A stretch of DNA of 10,913 bases from Candidatus Iainarchaeum sp. (GTDB taxonomy: Archaea; Iainarchaeota; Iainarchaeia; Iainarchaeales; JAXPJC01): assembly GCA_018304445.1 (NCBI GenBank), contig JAGVWD010000016.1, forward strand, positions 1 to 10,913, written 5' to 3'. How positions within the stretch are numbered: position 1 is the first letter of the stretch; each line of letters opens with the position of its first letter. The notes beneath the pieces were generated by a model, which was given only the letters and a program-made list of their open reading frames with translations, did no database searches and was not told the DNA's origin. This document shows positions 1 to 6,684 of this stretch, one piece after another. The position numbers and the translations under genes were made by a program.

Positions 1-404
1 ATATCGCCATATTCTGCGCGGACCCACCATGGAGTTAAGACTGCTAAAAGAATCAATATGAAAAATACGAGGTTTTGAGAGCGAAAGGCGCCCATTGCTT
101 GAAGGCGGGAGTGGTTTATTAAGTCTAAACCTTTGCCTTTTGGAAAGACCTTAATTATTGGAGCGTTGTCGTCAATTGCATTATGAAAAGATAGCACATC
201 TTCGAGTTTTTCTTTTGGGAGCAGCTCCGCTAGCGCTTGGCCGGTTAGGCTCTTTCCAGTACCTGGATCGCCGATAAGAAGAACGTGCCTGCGCTGCCTG
301 GATGCTTTTTTGATTATGTTAACTGCTTCGTCCTGGCCTATTATTTGGTCGGCGAGCTTTTTGGGGATCTTAATTTCAGATGTATTCTTGAACTTGAGGG
401 TCAT
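1..404 (-). CDS. lonB: Archaeal membrane-type Lon protease (LonB), N-terminal part, cut by window edge
   Basis: ATP-dependent protease that degrades unfolded and regulatory proteins at the inner face of the membrane; in archaea LonB is the membrane-bound AAA+ protease. Only the first 134 codons are present. The protein begins with the typical entry segment (IPKKLADQIIGQDEAV, residues 13-28), followed by a Walker A motif GDPGTGKS at residues 45-52. A hydrophobic segment at about 110-128 fits the first of the two membrane helices that archaeal LonB carries inserted between Walker A and Walker B. Walker B, sensor motifs and the Ser-Lys protease domain lie outside the window. The ATG at 404 is preferred because a TATA-like sequence lies about 27 nt upstream. 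It lies 47 bases after the PRC-barrel gene on the same strand. The family call is firm; intactness cannot be judged. Confidence 0.9.
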   Translation of the reverse strand, partial: MTLKFKNTSEIKIPKKLADQIIGQDEAVNIIKKASRQRRHVLLIGDPGTGKSLTGQALAELLPKEKLEDVLSFHNAIDDNAPIIKVFPKGKGLDLINHSRLQAMGAFRSQNLVFFILILLAVLTPWWVRAEYGD

Positions 405-423
405 GGTAATCTCTTAGGATTGA

Positions 424-437
424 TATGTTTAAAAAAG
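424..437 (-). promoter_or_regulatory. Possible lonB promoter (TATA-like)
   Basis: On the minus strand the sequence reads CTTTTTTAAACATA, centred about 27 nt before the lonB ATG. That is the archaeal TATA-to-start distance of a leaderless or nearly leaderless mRNA. The T-run could equally serve as the terminator of the upstream PRC-barrel gene, so this is tentative. Confidence 0.35.
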
Positions 438-451
438 TTAGCTTTATGGGA

Positions 452-715
452 TTATGCGACGTCATCTTCTGATACTACTACGAAGTCGCCTATCGCGATA
501 ACTGACGAGAAGGGTATTAATAACTCTCCATTTGGGTCTTTTTCTAGCTCTAACCCCTCAGTATATGTTGTTGGGTTTCTTAAGATTATATGGATGAGCT
601 CGCCAGTTCTTGTTTCGAATGTGACATTACCTACTTCACCAAAGCGTTTACCTGATTTTGTGACAACTGTTTTGCCAAGAATCTGTTTTGAATATTTCTT
701 TTCTTCTTCTGACAT
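452..715 (-). CDS. PRC-barrel domain protein
   Basis: Small 87-residue protein made of a single PRC-barrel fold. After a charged start (MSEEEKKYS) it shows the family pattern: LGKTVVTKSGKRFGEVGNV (residues 13-31), then a strand pair around LIHIILRNP and the closing LIPFSSVIAIGDFVVV. It has no signal peptide or membrane helix, so it should be cytoplasmic. Stand-alone archaeal PRC-barrel proteins are mostly of unknown function; some in haloarchaea (CdpB proteins) take part in cell division, and bacterial relatives bind RNA-processing partners such as ribosomal proteins. Nothing here assigns one of those roles. It is divergent from the cdc6 gene and has a good TATA box about 30 nt before the ATG. 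The domain call is solid, the role unknown. Confidence 0.85.
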   Translation of the reverse strand: MSEEEKKYSKQILGKTVVTKSGKRFGEVGNVTFETRTGELIHIILRNPTTYTEGLELEKDPNGELLIPFSSVIAIGDFVVVSEDDVA

Positions 716-737
716 GTTGGTTTAAGCTACTACCTCG

Positions 738-756
738 TTGTTTATAAATCTTTCCG
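738..756 (-). promoter_or_regulatory. Promoter of the PRC-barrel gene (BRE and TATA box)
   Basis: Minus-strand reading GGAAAGATTTATAAACAA: a purine-rich BRE-like element followed by a TATA box (TTTATAAAC) centred near 745, about 30 nt before the ATG at 715. This spacing predicts a leader of only a few nucleotides. Confidence 0.6.
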
Positions 757-1091
757 AAGAGAAAATATTAGATATATTTGTTGAATTTTTGATGGGGGTG
801 ACACCTTGTTTTCTTATGGAGGTTGTTTTGTTTGTTTTGTGTTTTATTGGGGTATAGATTGTGATTGTTGTTGAAATTGAGAATTTTTATTTTTTTATTA
901 TTTATATTACTTTATAAGTATTTCTATATATTGTTATATGTATTATAAAGTTAGCTTTTTTTCTCAGTTTATTATGCTTATTTGGTTTTTTGAAGATAGA
1001 GGAATATCTCGGTTATTATATTCTGATTATTATATTTTATGATATACATATTTTAATTTAGATATTCTATTTGGTTACTGAACAATTTTCA

Positions 1092-1109
1092 AAAATTCTG
1101 AAGAATTTT
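1092..1109. repeat. Perfect palindrome
   Basis: AAAATTCT-GA-AGAATTTT, two 8-base arms around a 2-base centre, placed between the AT-rich core and the ORB-like boxes. It may be a binding site for a dimeric DNA-binding protein. It lies too far upstream of the cdc6 ATG and TATA box to be a terminator of that gene. Confidence 0.6.
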
Positions 1110-1113
1110 AGTC

Positions 1114-1142
1114 TCCATCGGAAATATAGGTGTCGGTTTCCA
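1114..1142. promoter_or_regulatory. Pair of ORB-like sites in opposite orientation
   Basis: TCCATCGGAAA at 1114-1124 on the plus strand matches the dyad-like core of archaeal origin recognition boxes (TCCAnTGGAAA type) with small differences. GTTTCCA at 1136-1142 is its half-site TGGAAAC on the minus strand. The pair lies just upstream of the cdc6 TATA box, so Orc1/Cdc6 binding here could both mark an origin and repress its own gene. The match is by eye against a remembered consensus. Confidence 0.4.
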
Positions 1143-1157
1143 TATTCTACTTACACA

Positions 1158-1171
1158 ATCCTTAAATATTT
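1158..1171 (+). promoter_or_regulatory. cdc6 promoter (TATA box)
   Basis: ATCCTTAAATATTT: the TATA element CTTAAATATT is centred about 27 nt before the ATG at 1193. This predicts a leaderless cdc6 mRNA, and it is the main reason for choosing that ATG over the in-frame TTG at 1175. Confidence 0.6.
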
Positions 1172-1192
1172 TCATTGAACTTTCAAAGACCC

Positions 1193-2416
1193 ATGACAAA
1201 AAAACTTACTGAATTCTTAGAAAGTTACATCAACAAACAGTCGATTTTCAAGGATAAAAGAGCATTACAGAGCAACTATACACCAAAACGAGCGCCATAT
1301 CGAGGCGAGCAGATAAACCAGCTAGCCAGCATACTTGCACCGTCCTTGCGAATGGAGAAGCCTTCAAATGTGTTTGTTTATGGAAGGCCAGGCACTGGAA
1401 AGACGTTGGTTGCAAAGTATGTTACGCATAGCATAACAAAGATTGCTGAAAAGAACAAGAAGAATGTAACTATTGTTTATTTAAACTGCAAGATGAAAAG
1501 GGTTGCAGACACAGAATACAGGCTTGTGGCACAGCTGCTTAAAGGTCTTGGGGTAAGCGTGCCCGATACCGGGTTGCCCACAGACGTGCTTTATCACAAA
1601 CTCTTCGAAAAAATAGACGAGAAAAGGCAGCACATCATAATCGCACTAGACGAAATAGATTCGTTGGTCAGAAAAACAGGAGACGGGTTCCTTTACAGCC
1701 TTACGCGCATGAACAGCGAACTGAAGAACGCAAGCATAACTACCATCGGCATAACAAACGACGTCTTGTTCTTGGAAGGACTGGATGTTCGCGTCAGGTC
1801 TTCTTTGAGTGAAGAAGAGCTTGTGTTCAAGCCGTACGATGCGGTACAGTTGCAAGACGTACTACAGGAAAGGGTCTTCGAGGGTTTCCGCGAAGACGTG
1901 GTTAGTCCAGAAGTTGTAAGCCTCTGCGCAGCCATAGCAGCCCAGGAACACGGCGACGCAAGAAGAGCACTGGACCTTCTAAGAATAGCAGGAGAAACAG
2001 CCGAAAGAAACAACGACAACAAAGTAACCGATCTTCATGTAAATGAGGCGCAGGATAAAATTGATGTTGAAAGAACGATCGAGGTTATAAAAGGCCAACC
2101 AAAACAGTCGCAGGCCGTTCTAATAACGATAATAAAACTCATAGAAGCACAGAAAAAACAGGGCAGATGGACTGACAAAAGACTGCTCACAGGCAGCGTA
2201 TACGAGTCTTACAGGGAAACGTGCGGGAGAAACAACTTAAAACCGCTCACACAAAGAAGGGTCGGCGACCTGATCAGCGAACTTGACATGCTGGGCATCA
2301 TTTCTACCAAGGTCATCTCAAAAGGCAGATACGGAAGAACACGGGAAATATCGCTCGCGCTTAACGAAACGATAGCCCACAAAGCTGAGAGAATACTAGC
2401 AGATAAATTCTATTAG
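1193..2416 (+). CDS. cdc6: Orc1/Cdc6 replication initiator (AAA+ ATPase)
   Basis: Binds origin recognition boxes and loads the MCM helicase at archaeal origins. The 407-residue product has the standard length and order: an N-terminal segment with the conserved YTPKRAPYRGEQI (30-41), an AAA+ domain with Walker A GRPGTGKT (64-71), Walker B ALDEID (151-156), sensor 1 around TIGITND (184-190), an arginine-rich VRVRSSL (199-205) and sensor 2 GDARRALD (254-261). A C-terminal winged-helix domain from about residue 290 ends in RYGRTREISL, the DNA-contacting wing region. All ATPase motifs are intact. The ATG at 1193 fits a leaderless promoter; a TTG at 1175 would add six residues. It is the first gene of a run with DP1 (12-base gap), and ORB-like sites upstream suggest autoregulation and a nearby origin. 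Confidence 0.95.
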   Translation: MTKKLTEFLESYINKQSIFKDKRALQSNYTPKRAPYRGEQINQLASILAPSLRMEKPSNVFVYGRPGTGKTLVAKYVTHSITKIAEKNKKNVTIVYLNCKMKRVADTEYRLVAQLLKGLGVSVPDTGLPTDVLYHKLFEKIDEKRQHIIIALDEIDSLVRKTGDGFLYSLTRMNSELKNASITTIGITNDVLFLEGLDVRVRSSLSEEELVFKPYDAVQLQDVLQERVFEGFREDVVSPEVVSLCAAIAAQEHGDARRALDLLRIAGETAERNNDNKVTDLHVNEAQDKIDVERTIEVIKGQPKQSQAVLITIIKLIEAQKKQGRWTDKRLLTGSVYESYRETCGRNNLKPLTQRRVGDLISELDMLGIISTKVISKGRYGRTREISLALNETIAHKAERILADKFY

Positions 2417-2420
2417 GCTC

Positions 2421-2426
2421 GTGATC
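2421..2426 (+). promoter_or_regulatory. Ribosome binding site of DP1
   Basis: GTGATC two bases before the ATG at 2429 is complementary to the 3' end of archaeal 16S rRNA. Internal genes of this run thus use Shine-Dalgarno initiation, while the first gene looks leaderless. Confidence 0.5.
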
Positions 2427-2428
2427 AC

Positions 2429-3523
2429 ATGGAAGATATTGTAACAAGGCTTTTCAAAAAAGGCAAGCTCGTTACTCCCGAAGCCCTTGACTACATAAAC
2501 TCCAAGAAACTGGAAGAGGTACTTCTTAGTGATATCACGGAAACAGTAATAACAAAAGTGGCAATAGAAAAAGCATCAGACATACGGATATTGAAAAACC
2601 TTACAAGCAAGAAAAAGGAACTCACGGCAGAAGACTTTACAAACTTCTACAACATCAAACTAGAAAAGATAAGAGAAATAATTTTACAGCGCATACAGAA
2701 GAACTTTGTATCAATCAATAAGCTTGACACAACTAGGCAGGAAGTTTATGTAGTAGGTATTGTCAAGGACATTAAGAATAAGGAAAAAACAATAGTGGAA
2801 TTAGAAGATGTTACAGGCACAGTACAGGTCATACTGGAAAAAACCGCCGACATCGAACTCGACGATGTAATCGCAGTAAAAGCGATCAGCGGCGGGAAAG
2901 TGCTTTTTGGCCAACAGGTTATTTATCCTGAAATACCTCTCAGGAAACCCAATACAGGCCATGGCAAGGCATGCTTCATATCAGACCTGCATTTGAATGA
3001 AACTCCGCCCCCGGCGTTCGAAAAACTGTTGCAGTGGCTCGAGACGCAGCCAATAGACGCAATTTTTGTTGCAGGCGATATCGGCGAAAAAGATAAATTT
3101 GAAGACATGATATCACAATATTGCGCTGAAAAGACAGTATTTGTGATTCCAGGAGAATTAGACAAGGAAGAAGAATACCCCCAGACACCCCTGGAATTTA
3201 CAAAACGCAACATCATATCATTAAGCAACCCCGCAATGATAGAATTTGGCGGCATAAATATCCTTATTATACACGACATGGAGATGCAAATGCTGAAAAA
3301 AAGGTACCTTGGCAAATCAAAACAAATAACACACAGCGATCATCTTGTTTTGGATATAGTACCCGATATTGTCCACTTCGGTCACAGCCATGAACCGCAG
3401 GTAACCAACTACAAATCAGTAACCATGGTGAATTCCGGCTCCCTGCTCGGAAAATTTGCCCCGGTCATTATAGACCTTGCTACAAGGGAATCTTTCCAGG
3501 ATACGTCATGGGACAAGAGTTAG
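2429..3523 (+). CDS. dp1: DNA polymerase II (PolD) small subunit DP1, with altered catalytic motif
   Basis: DP1 is the small subunit of archaeal PolD, with a calcineurin-like phosphodiesterase domain that gives 3'-5' proofreading and a domain that binds the large subunit DP2. The 364-residue product has an N-terminal helical region (1-95), an OB-fold (about 104-170: EVYVVGIVKDI to VIYPEIP) and a phosphodiesterase domain (about 178-364). Visible motifs are DLH (186-188), GD (217-218), IHD (281-283) and GHSH (318-321). Motif III, normally GNHD, reads GELD (242-245), so the metal-binding Asn and catalytic His are missing. This could reduce or abolish nuclease activity, as in the eukaryotic B subunits. 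At 364 residues it is short for DP1 because little linker separates the N-terminal and OB parts. No DP2 gene is in the window; a family-B polymerase follows instead. Confidence 0.9.
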   Translation: MEDIVTRLFKKGKLVTPEALDYINSKKLEEVLLSDITETVITKVAIEKASDIRILKNLTSKKKELTAEDFTNFYNIKLEKIREIILQRIQKNFVSINKLDTTRQEVYVVGIVKDIKNKEKTIVELEDVTGTVQVILEKTADIELDDVIAVKAISGGKVLFGQQVIYPEIPLRKPNTGHGKACFISDLHLNETPPPAFEKLLQWLETQPIDAIFVAGDIGEKDKFEDMISQYCAEKTVFVIPGELDKEEEYPQTPLEFTKRNIISLSNPAMIEFGGINILIIHDMEMQMLKKRYLGKSKQITHSDHLVLDIVPDIVHFGHSHEPQVTNYKSVTMVNSGSLLGKFAPVIIDLATRESFQDTSWDKS

Positions 3524-3661
3524 AAAAAGATATGGCTATAGTTGCCCAGCTTAATTCAGGATATTATACAAATTGGCCAGATACAGCTAGCCGAAATCTA
3601 ATACCTGTTTGTTTGGTTAGCTATAAAACCGTTCCAAACACAAAGATTCCAGTGATTGCAA
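3524..3661 (+). promoter_or_regulatory. DP1-PolB intergenic region with internal promoter and ribosome binding site
   Basis: This spacer carries a TATA-like sequence CTATAAAACC (3621-3630) about 35 nt before the polymerase start, and GTGATT (3652-3657), a ribosome binding site four bases before the ATG at 3662. A wobble-containing inverted repeat (AGCTAGCC 3585-3592 with GGTTAGCT 3615-3622) lies just upstream of the TATA. The polymerase is therefore probably expressed from its own promoter as well as by read-through. Confidence 0.45.
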
Positions 3662-6331
3662 ATGCGCATGCAAATTATCGATGTCGACTATATTTTCAAC
3701 GGATCAAAACCCGTCATAAGAATTTTTGGCAAAACTGAAAACGGCAATTCTGTTTGCGTCATGTATGACAAATTTCTCCCCTATTTTTATGCGAAAATAG
3801 ACACGACAGAAAAATTGAAGAAATTGCAAGACATAAAAGAGATAAAATCCGCCGACCAAACAGAAATGTTCACACCACTTGGATACGCGGCACAACCAAT
3901 GGAACTGGTAAAGATAACGGTTCTTAACCCGCAAGACGTCCCGAAAATAAGAGAGTTAATTGAACAGGAAGGCATGGAAACTTTCGAGTCTGATATAATG
4001 TTCAAGTACAGGTTCATGGTTGACCACAAACTAAAAGGAATGCAATGGATAGACGTCAATGCAACAAGGTCGCTGGCAACGACTGTAAAGATCCCGGGAT
4101 ATTACGCCAATTCACTTGAACCGACTGAAAAAATAGAAAATGCCAGCCTAAAGACGATGGCCGTGGACATCGAGTGCCTATTAACGGACAGCACAAAACC
4201 AATGGATTCGAAACGCGACCCCATAATCATGATAGCAATGGCGTTCGAGCCGGAATTCAAAGGCAAAAAAACACTGGTTCTGACGGCAAAGCCTACAAAG
4301 GAAGCAGACACGTTGGGGTTCCAGGACGAAAGGGAAATGCTTTCAGAATTCTTGAAAATTATCGATGAATACGACCCTGATGTTCTGACAGGCTACAACA
4401 TCAACGGCTTCGACATGCCGTACATGTTTGACAGACTAAAGAAATTCAACCTTCCCAACACGTTCGGCAGGTGCAAAAACAAAGGCGCGTATACAAGATC
4501 GGTCGGGATGCAAGAAAGCAAAGAAACTTCCGTCCCCGGCAGGATTGTGGCGGATTCTTACCAAATAATCAAGCGCGACCCGTGGGTAAAATTCCACAGG
4601 TACAACCTGAACACAATAGCACAGAAGCTTCTTCAAGAACAAAAACACGACGTCTCTTTCAAAGAAATGTTTGGATTGTGGAACGGGGACAGGAACGATC
4701 TCAAAAGATTCATTGAATACGCAAGAAAAGACGCCGAGCTCGCGCTCAGACTTCTTACTGAAAAAGGGCTTCTGGGCAAATTCTTCGAGCTTTCCAAGAT
4801 TTCAGGACTCCTGGTGCAAGACTGCCTAGGCGGGCAGGCGCCGCGCGTTGAGATGATGCTGTTGCACGAATTCAAGACAAAAGGTTTTGTAATGCCGTCA
4901 AAACCTTCAAAGGCAGAGATGATAAAAAGATCAAAAGAACGAGAGAAAAAAGAACTAAAAGGTGCAACAGTTCTCGAGCCTTACAAAGGCTTGCACGCAG
5001 ACGGGTGTGTTCTTGTTTTGGACTTCAAGTCGCTTTATCCAAGCATCATGCGAACATACAACATATCGCCAGACACATTACTAAAAACAGAGCAAAACCT
5101 GGAGCACACGGAGTCCCCAACCGGCACGAAATTTGTCGTGCCGGCAGTACGTGAAGGCATACTCCCGCATCTTCTGCGCAGGCTGCTTGATGCCCGCGCA
5201 AACGCGAGAAAGGAGATGAAATCTTCTCAGGGTGAAACCAGGCGCATACTCAACGCGAAACAACTTGCAATCAAAGACCTGTCAAACAGCGTGTACGGCT
5301 ATACAGGCTACATAAGGGCCAGGCTTTACATGATCGACGTTGCAAATTCGATAACAGCATATGGGAGAGAAAACCTCGTCAAGACAAAAGGACTTATCGA
5401 GGACAGCACCAAGTTCAAGATAATTTATGCAGACACAGACTCGACGTTCATAAAAACGGATTTTACAAATCTTGAAGAAGCAAAAGAGGCCGGAGAAGCC
5501 ATAGGGAGCTTTGTTACAAAAAATCTCCCCGGCGATTTGGAATTGCAGTTTGAAAAGGTTTACAAGAGTTTCCTAATTCTTTCAAAGAAGCGCTACGCCG
5601 GATGGTGTTTTGTTCAGGAAAATGGCGAATGGAAGGACATAATAGAAATGAAAGGGATAGAAACGGTCCGCAGAGACTGGTGTGCGCTCGTTTCAGAGTC
5701 TATGGAAGATGTTTTGAAAACAATCCTTAAAGAAGGCGACGTCCACAAGGCAATAGCCTCAATCAAAGATATTGCAGAAAAAATAAAAACAGGCTCAGTG
5801 CCGCTGGAAAAACTGACAATTGTAAAAGGAATCACGAAAAGCCCCGAAAATTATGAAGGCATGTTGCCTCATATAGAGCTTGCAAAAAAACTCAAACTCA
5901 GAAACCCGCATGAACCGCCAAAAATAGGAGACAGGCTTGGATTTGTTATAATTAAAGGAAACCAACTGCTTTCAAAACGCGCAGAAGACCCCGATTATGT
6001 AATCGCCAACAAGCTTCAGATAGACTCTGATTACTACATACAAAGCCAGCTATTCCCGCCGCTCGAGAGGATATTTTCTTCAATGGGTATCGAGAAAAGC
6101 GAGATATTTGGCGGCGGAAGGCAAATAACTCTCGGAGAAATCATGAAAGGATTTGTGAAAAAACACGCAGTTGTGGAGCCGGACAACGGGATAGAAGGCT
6201 GGGAAAATTTTGTATGTAAAAAATGCAACAAATCTCACCGGAGAATTCCGCTTCAAGGAATATGTGACTGTGGCGGCGAGATACTCATGAGCTACCACGG
6301 CTCTGCCAGCGACAAGGTTTTGCTGAAATGA
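3662..6331 (+). CDS. polB: Family-B DNA polymerase with C-terminal zinc ribbon
   Basis: Replicative or repair polymerase with 3'-5' proofreading. Numbered from the ATG at 3662 (889 residues): the N-terminal domain opens with QIIDVDYI, the usual archaeal PolB start; exonuclease motifs are Exo I DIE (169-171), Exo II YNINGFD (245-251) and Exo III YARKD (353-357); polymerase motif A is DFKSLYPSI (454-462), motif B is KQLAIKDLSNSVYG (533-546), motif C is YADTDS (589-594), and KKRY is at 642-645. All catalytic aspartates are present. RQITLGEIM (820-828) aligns with the family's usual C-terminal PCNA-box region but lacks its aromatic residues. About 45 further residues carry C852-x2-C855 and C868-x-C870, a zinc ribbon rare in short archaeal PolB. 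ATG 3662 is favoured by ribosome binding site spacing; ATG 3668 and TTG 3656 are alternatives. The last bases overlap a hairpin. Confidence 0.95.
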   Translation: MRMQIIDVDYIFNGSKPVIRIFGKTENGNSVCVMYDKFLPYFYAKIDTTEKLKKLQDIKEIKSADQTEMFTPLGYAAQPMELVKITVLNPQDVPKIRELIEQEGMETFESDIMFKYRFMVDHKLKGMQWIDVNATRSLATTVKIPGYYANSLEPTEKIENASLKTMAVDIECLLTDSTKPMDSKRDPIIMIAMAFEPEFKGKKTLVLTAKPTKEADTLGFQDEREMLSEFLKIIDEYDPDVLTGYNINGFDMPYMFDRLKKFNLPNTFGRCKNKGAYTRSVGMQESKETSVPGRIVADSYQIIKRDPWVKFHRYNLNTIAQKLLQEQKHDVSFKEMFGLWNGDRNDLKRFIEYARKDAELALRLLTEKGLLGKFFELSKISGLLVQDCLGGQAPRVEMMLLHEFKTKGFVMPSKPSKAEMIKRSKEREKKELKGATVLEPYKGLHADGCVLVLDFKSLYPSIMRTYNISPDTLLKTEQNLEHTESPTGTKFVVPAVREGILPHLLRRLLDARANARKEMKSSQGETRRILNAKQLAIKDLSNSVYGYTGYIRARLYMIDVANSITAYGRENLVKTKGLIEDSTKFKIIYADTDSTFIKTDFTNLEEAKEAGEAIGSFVTKNLPGDLELQFEKVYKSFLILSKKRYAGWCFVQENGEWKDIIEMKGIETVRRDWCALVSESMEDVLKTILKEGDVHKAIASIKDIAEKIKTGSVPLEKLTIVKGITKSPENYEGMLPHIELAKKLKLRNPHEPPKIGDRLGFVIIKGNQLLSKRAEDPDYVIANKLQIDSDYYIQSQLFPPLERIFSSMGIEKSEIFGGGRQITLGEIMKGFVKKHAVVEPDNGIEGWENFVCKKCNKSHRRIPLQGICDCGGEILMSYHGSASDKVLLK

Positions 6332-6383
6332 TATGCTCTTAATACCCCCACGACCAAAGTCGTGGGTTTCTTGAGCATGTCAT
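6328..6383. repeat. Hairpin 1, overlapping the polymerase stop codon
   Basis: Outer stem ATGATATGCTC (6328-6338) pairs with GAGCATGTCAT (6373-6383) with one G-U wobble. The inner stem CCCACGAC (6347-6354) pairs perfectly with GTCGTGGG (6359-6366) around a CAAA loop. The outer left arm includes the TGA stop of the polymerase gene. Confidence 0.75.
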
Positions 6384-6444
6384 CCAGAAAGCATTGAGTT
6401 TCATCTGCTGCCTAAAGGCAGCAGTTTTCAATGCTTTCTCGGAT
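6382..6444. repeat. Hairpin 2, long imperfect palindrome
   Basis: AGAAAGCATTGA (6386-6397) pairs perfectly with TCAATGCTTTCT (6428-6439). Flanking ATCC (6382-6385) pairs with GGAT (6441-6444), leaving C6440 bulged. Inside, CTGCTGCC (6405-6412) pairs with GGCAGCAG (6417-6424) around TAAA. The internal loop is 7 nt on the left and 3 nt on the right. Confidence 0.8.
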
Positions 6445-6456
6445 AAATATATATAG
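6443..6456 (+). promoter_or_regulatory. Promoter of the 68-residue protein gene (TATA box)
   Basis: ATAAATATATATAG, centred about 28 nt before the ATG at 6478, predicts a leaderless transcript. It directly abuts the right arm of hairpin 2. Confidence 0.55.
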
Positions 6457-6477
6457 TTCTCCAGTGAAGAATAAATT

Positions 6478-6684
6478 ATGTCAAACAGGCACATCAAGAT
6501 AATAAACGGCAGAAGATATTACTACGAGTCTATCAGAAGAGGCAAGAAAGTTACCAGCAGATATTTGGGCCCAGTTGACGAAAGAAAAAGAAAGCCAAGA
6601 AAAGTGAATATTCAGCAAACCGAGGAAATAAAACAAGAGAGTCAGCCAGAGAAGCCACAAGAAGAGCAGGAGTACATAGGATAA
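6478..6684 (+). CDS. Small basic conserved hypothetical protein
   Basis: The product is 68 residues. Residues 1-35 form a compact basic unit that predicts two or three beta strands (IKIINGRRYYYESIRRG, then KVTSRYLGPV). This strand-turn pattern ending in YLGP recurs in small archaeal proteins and in the N-terminal segment of some transposases, where it is thought to contact nucleic acid; that comparison is from memory. Residues 36-68 are a hydrophilic, Lys/Glu/Gln/Pro-rich tail, probably disordered. It has no membrane segment or signal peptide. It stands alone, with its own TATA box after the double hairpin, and converges on the subtilase gene. I do not know its function; nucleic-acid binding is a reasonable guess from charge and fold pattern. 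Confidence 0.7.
   Translation: MSNRHIKIINGRRYYYESIRRGKKVTSRYLGPVDERKRKPRKVNIQQTEEIKQESQPEKPQEEQEYIG

Larger units (their letters stand above)
716..1192. other. Gene-free AT-rich region upstream of cdc6, candidate replication origin
   Basis: No plausible gene lies in these 477 bases. From left to right they hold the PRC-barrel promoter; a G-string next to a small palindrome (GGGGGTGACACC at 794-805); a stretch without C on the plus strand (814-909); a long AT-rich core (by hand count 13% G+C in 901-960 and 17% in 1021-1080); a perfect 18-base palindrome; two ORB-like boxes in opposite orientation; and the cdc6 promoter. Archaeal origins commonly lie next to orc1/cdc6 and combine an AT-rich unwinding region with origin recognition boxes. 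That combination supports an origin, but it is inferred. Confidence 0.5.
6328..6444. mobile_element. Double-hairpin element, probable IS200/IS605-type remnant or palindromic mini-element
   Basis: Two adjacent strong hairpins occupy the space between the polymerase stop and the next promoter. The first inner stem with its TTTCTTG flank resembles the terminal hairpins of archaeal IS200/IS605 (TnpB/IS1341-type) elements as I remember them. No transposase or tnpB gene is attached, so if mobile it is a non-autonomous derivative. Alternatives are a structured 3' untranslated region or transcription terminator of the polymerase gene, or a small non-coding RNA. Confidence 0.45.

Noticed and set aside
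285..725. Plus-strand open frame of 146 codons
   Set aside because: It lies opposite the lonB start and the PRC-barrel gene, both of which have recognisable domains; the translation has no domain-like pattern.
433..958. Repeated 12-mer AAAGTTAGCTTT near 435-446 and 947-958
   Set aside because: Only two copies, AT-rich and of low complexity; chance similarity in such sequence is likely.
3508..3738. Plus-strand open frame of 76 codons overlapping the DP1 end and the polB start
   Set aside because: It overlaps both genes in another frame, including conserved polB N-terminal codons, and shows no domain pattern; the spacer is better read as promoter and ribosome binding site.
6328..6444. tRNA, riboswitch or CRISPR repeat
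   Set aside because: The stems do not form a cloverleaf, no anticodon arm or CCA context is visible, and the two hairpins differ in sequence, so they are not direct repeats with spacers.
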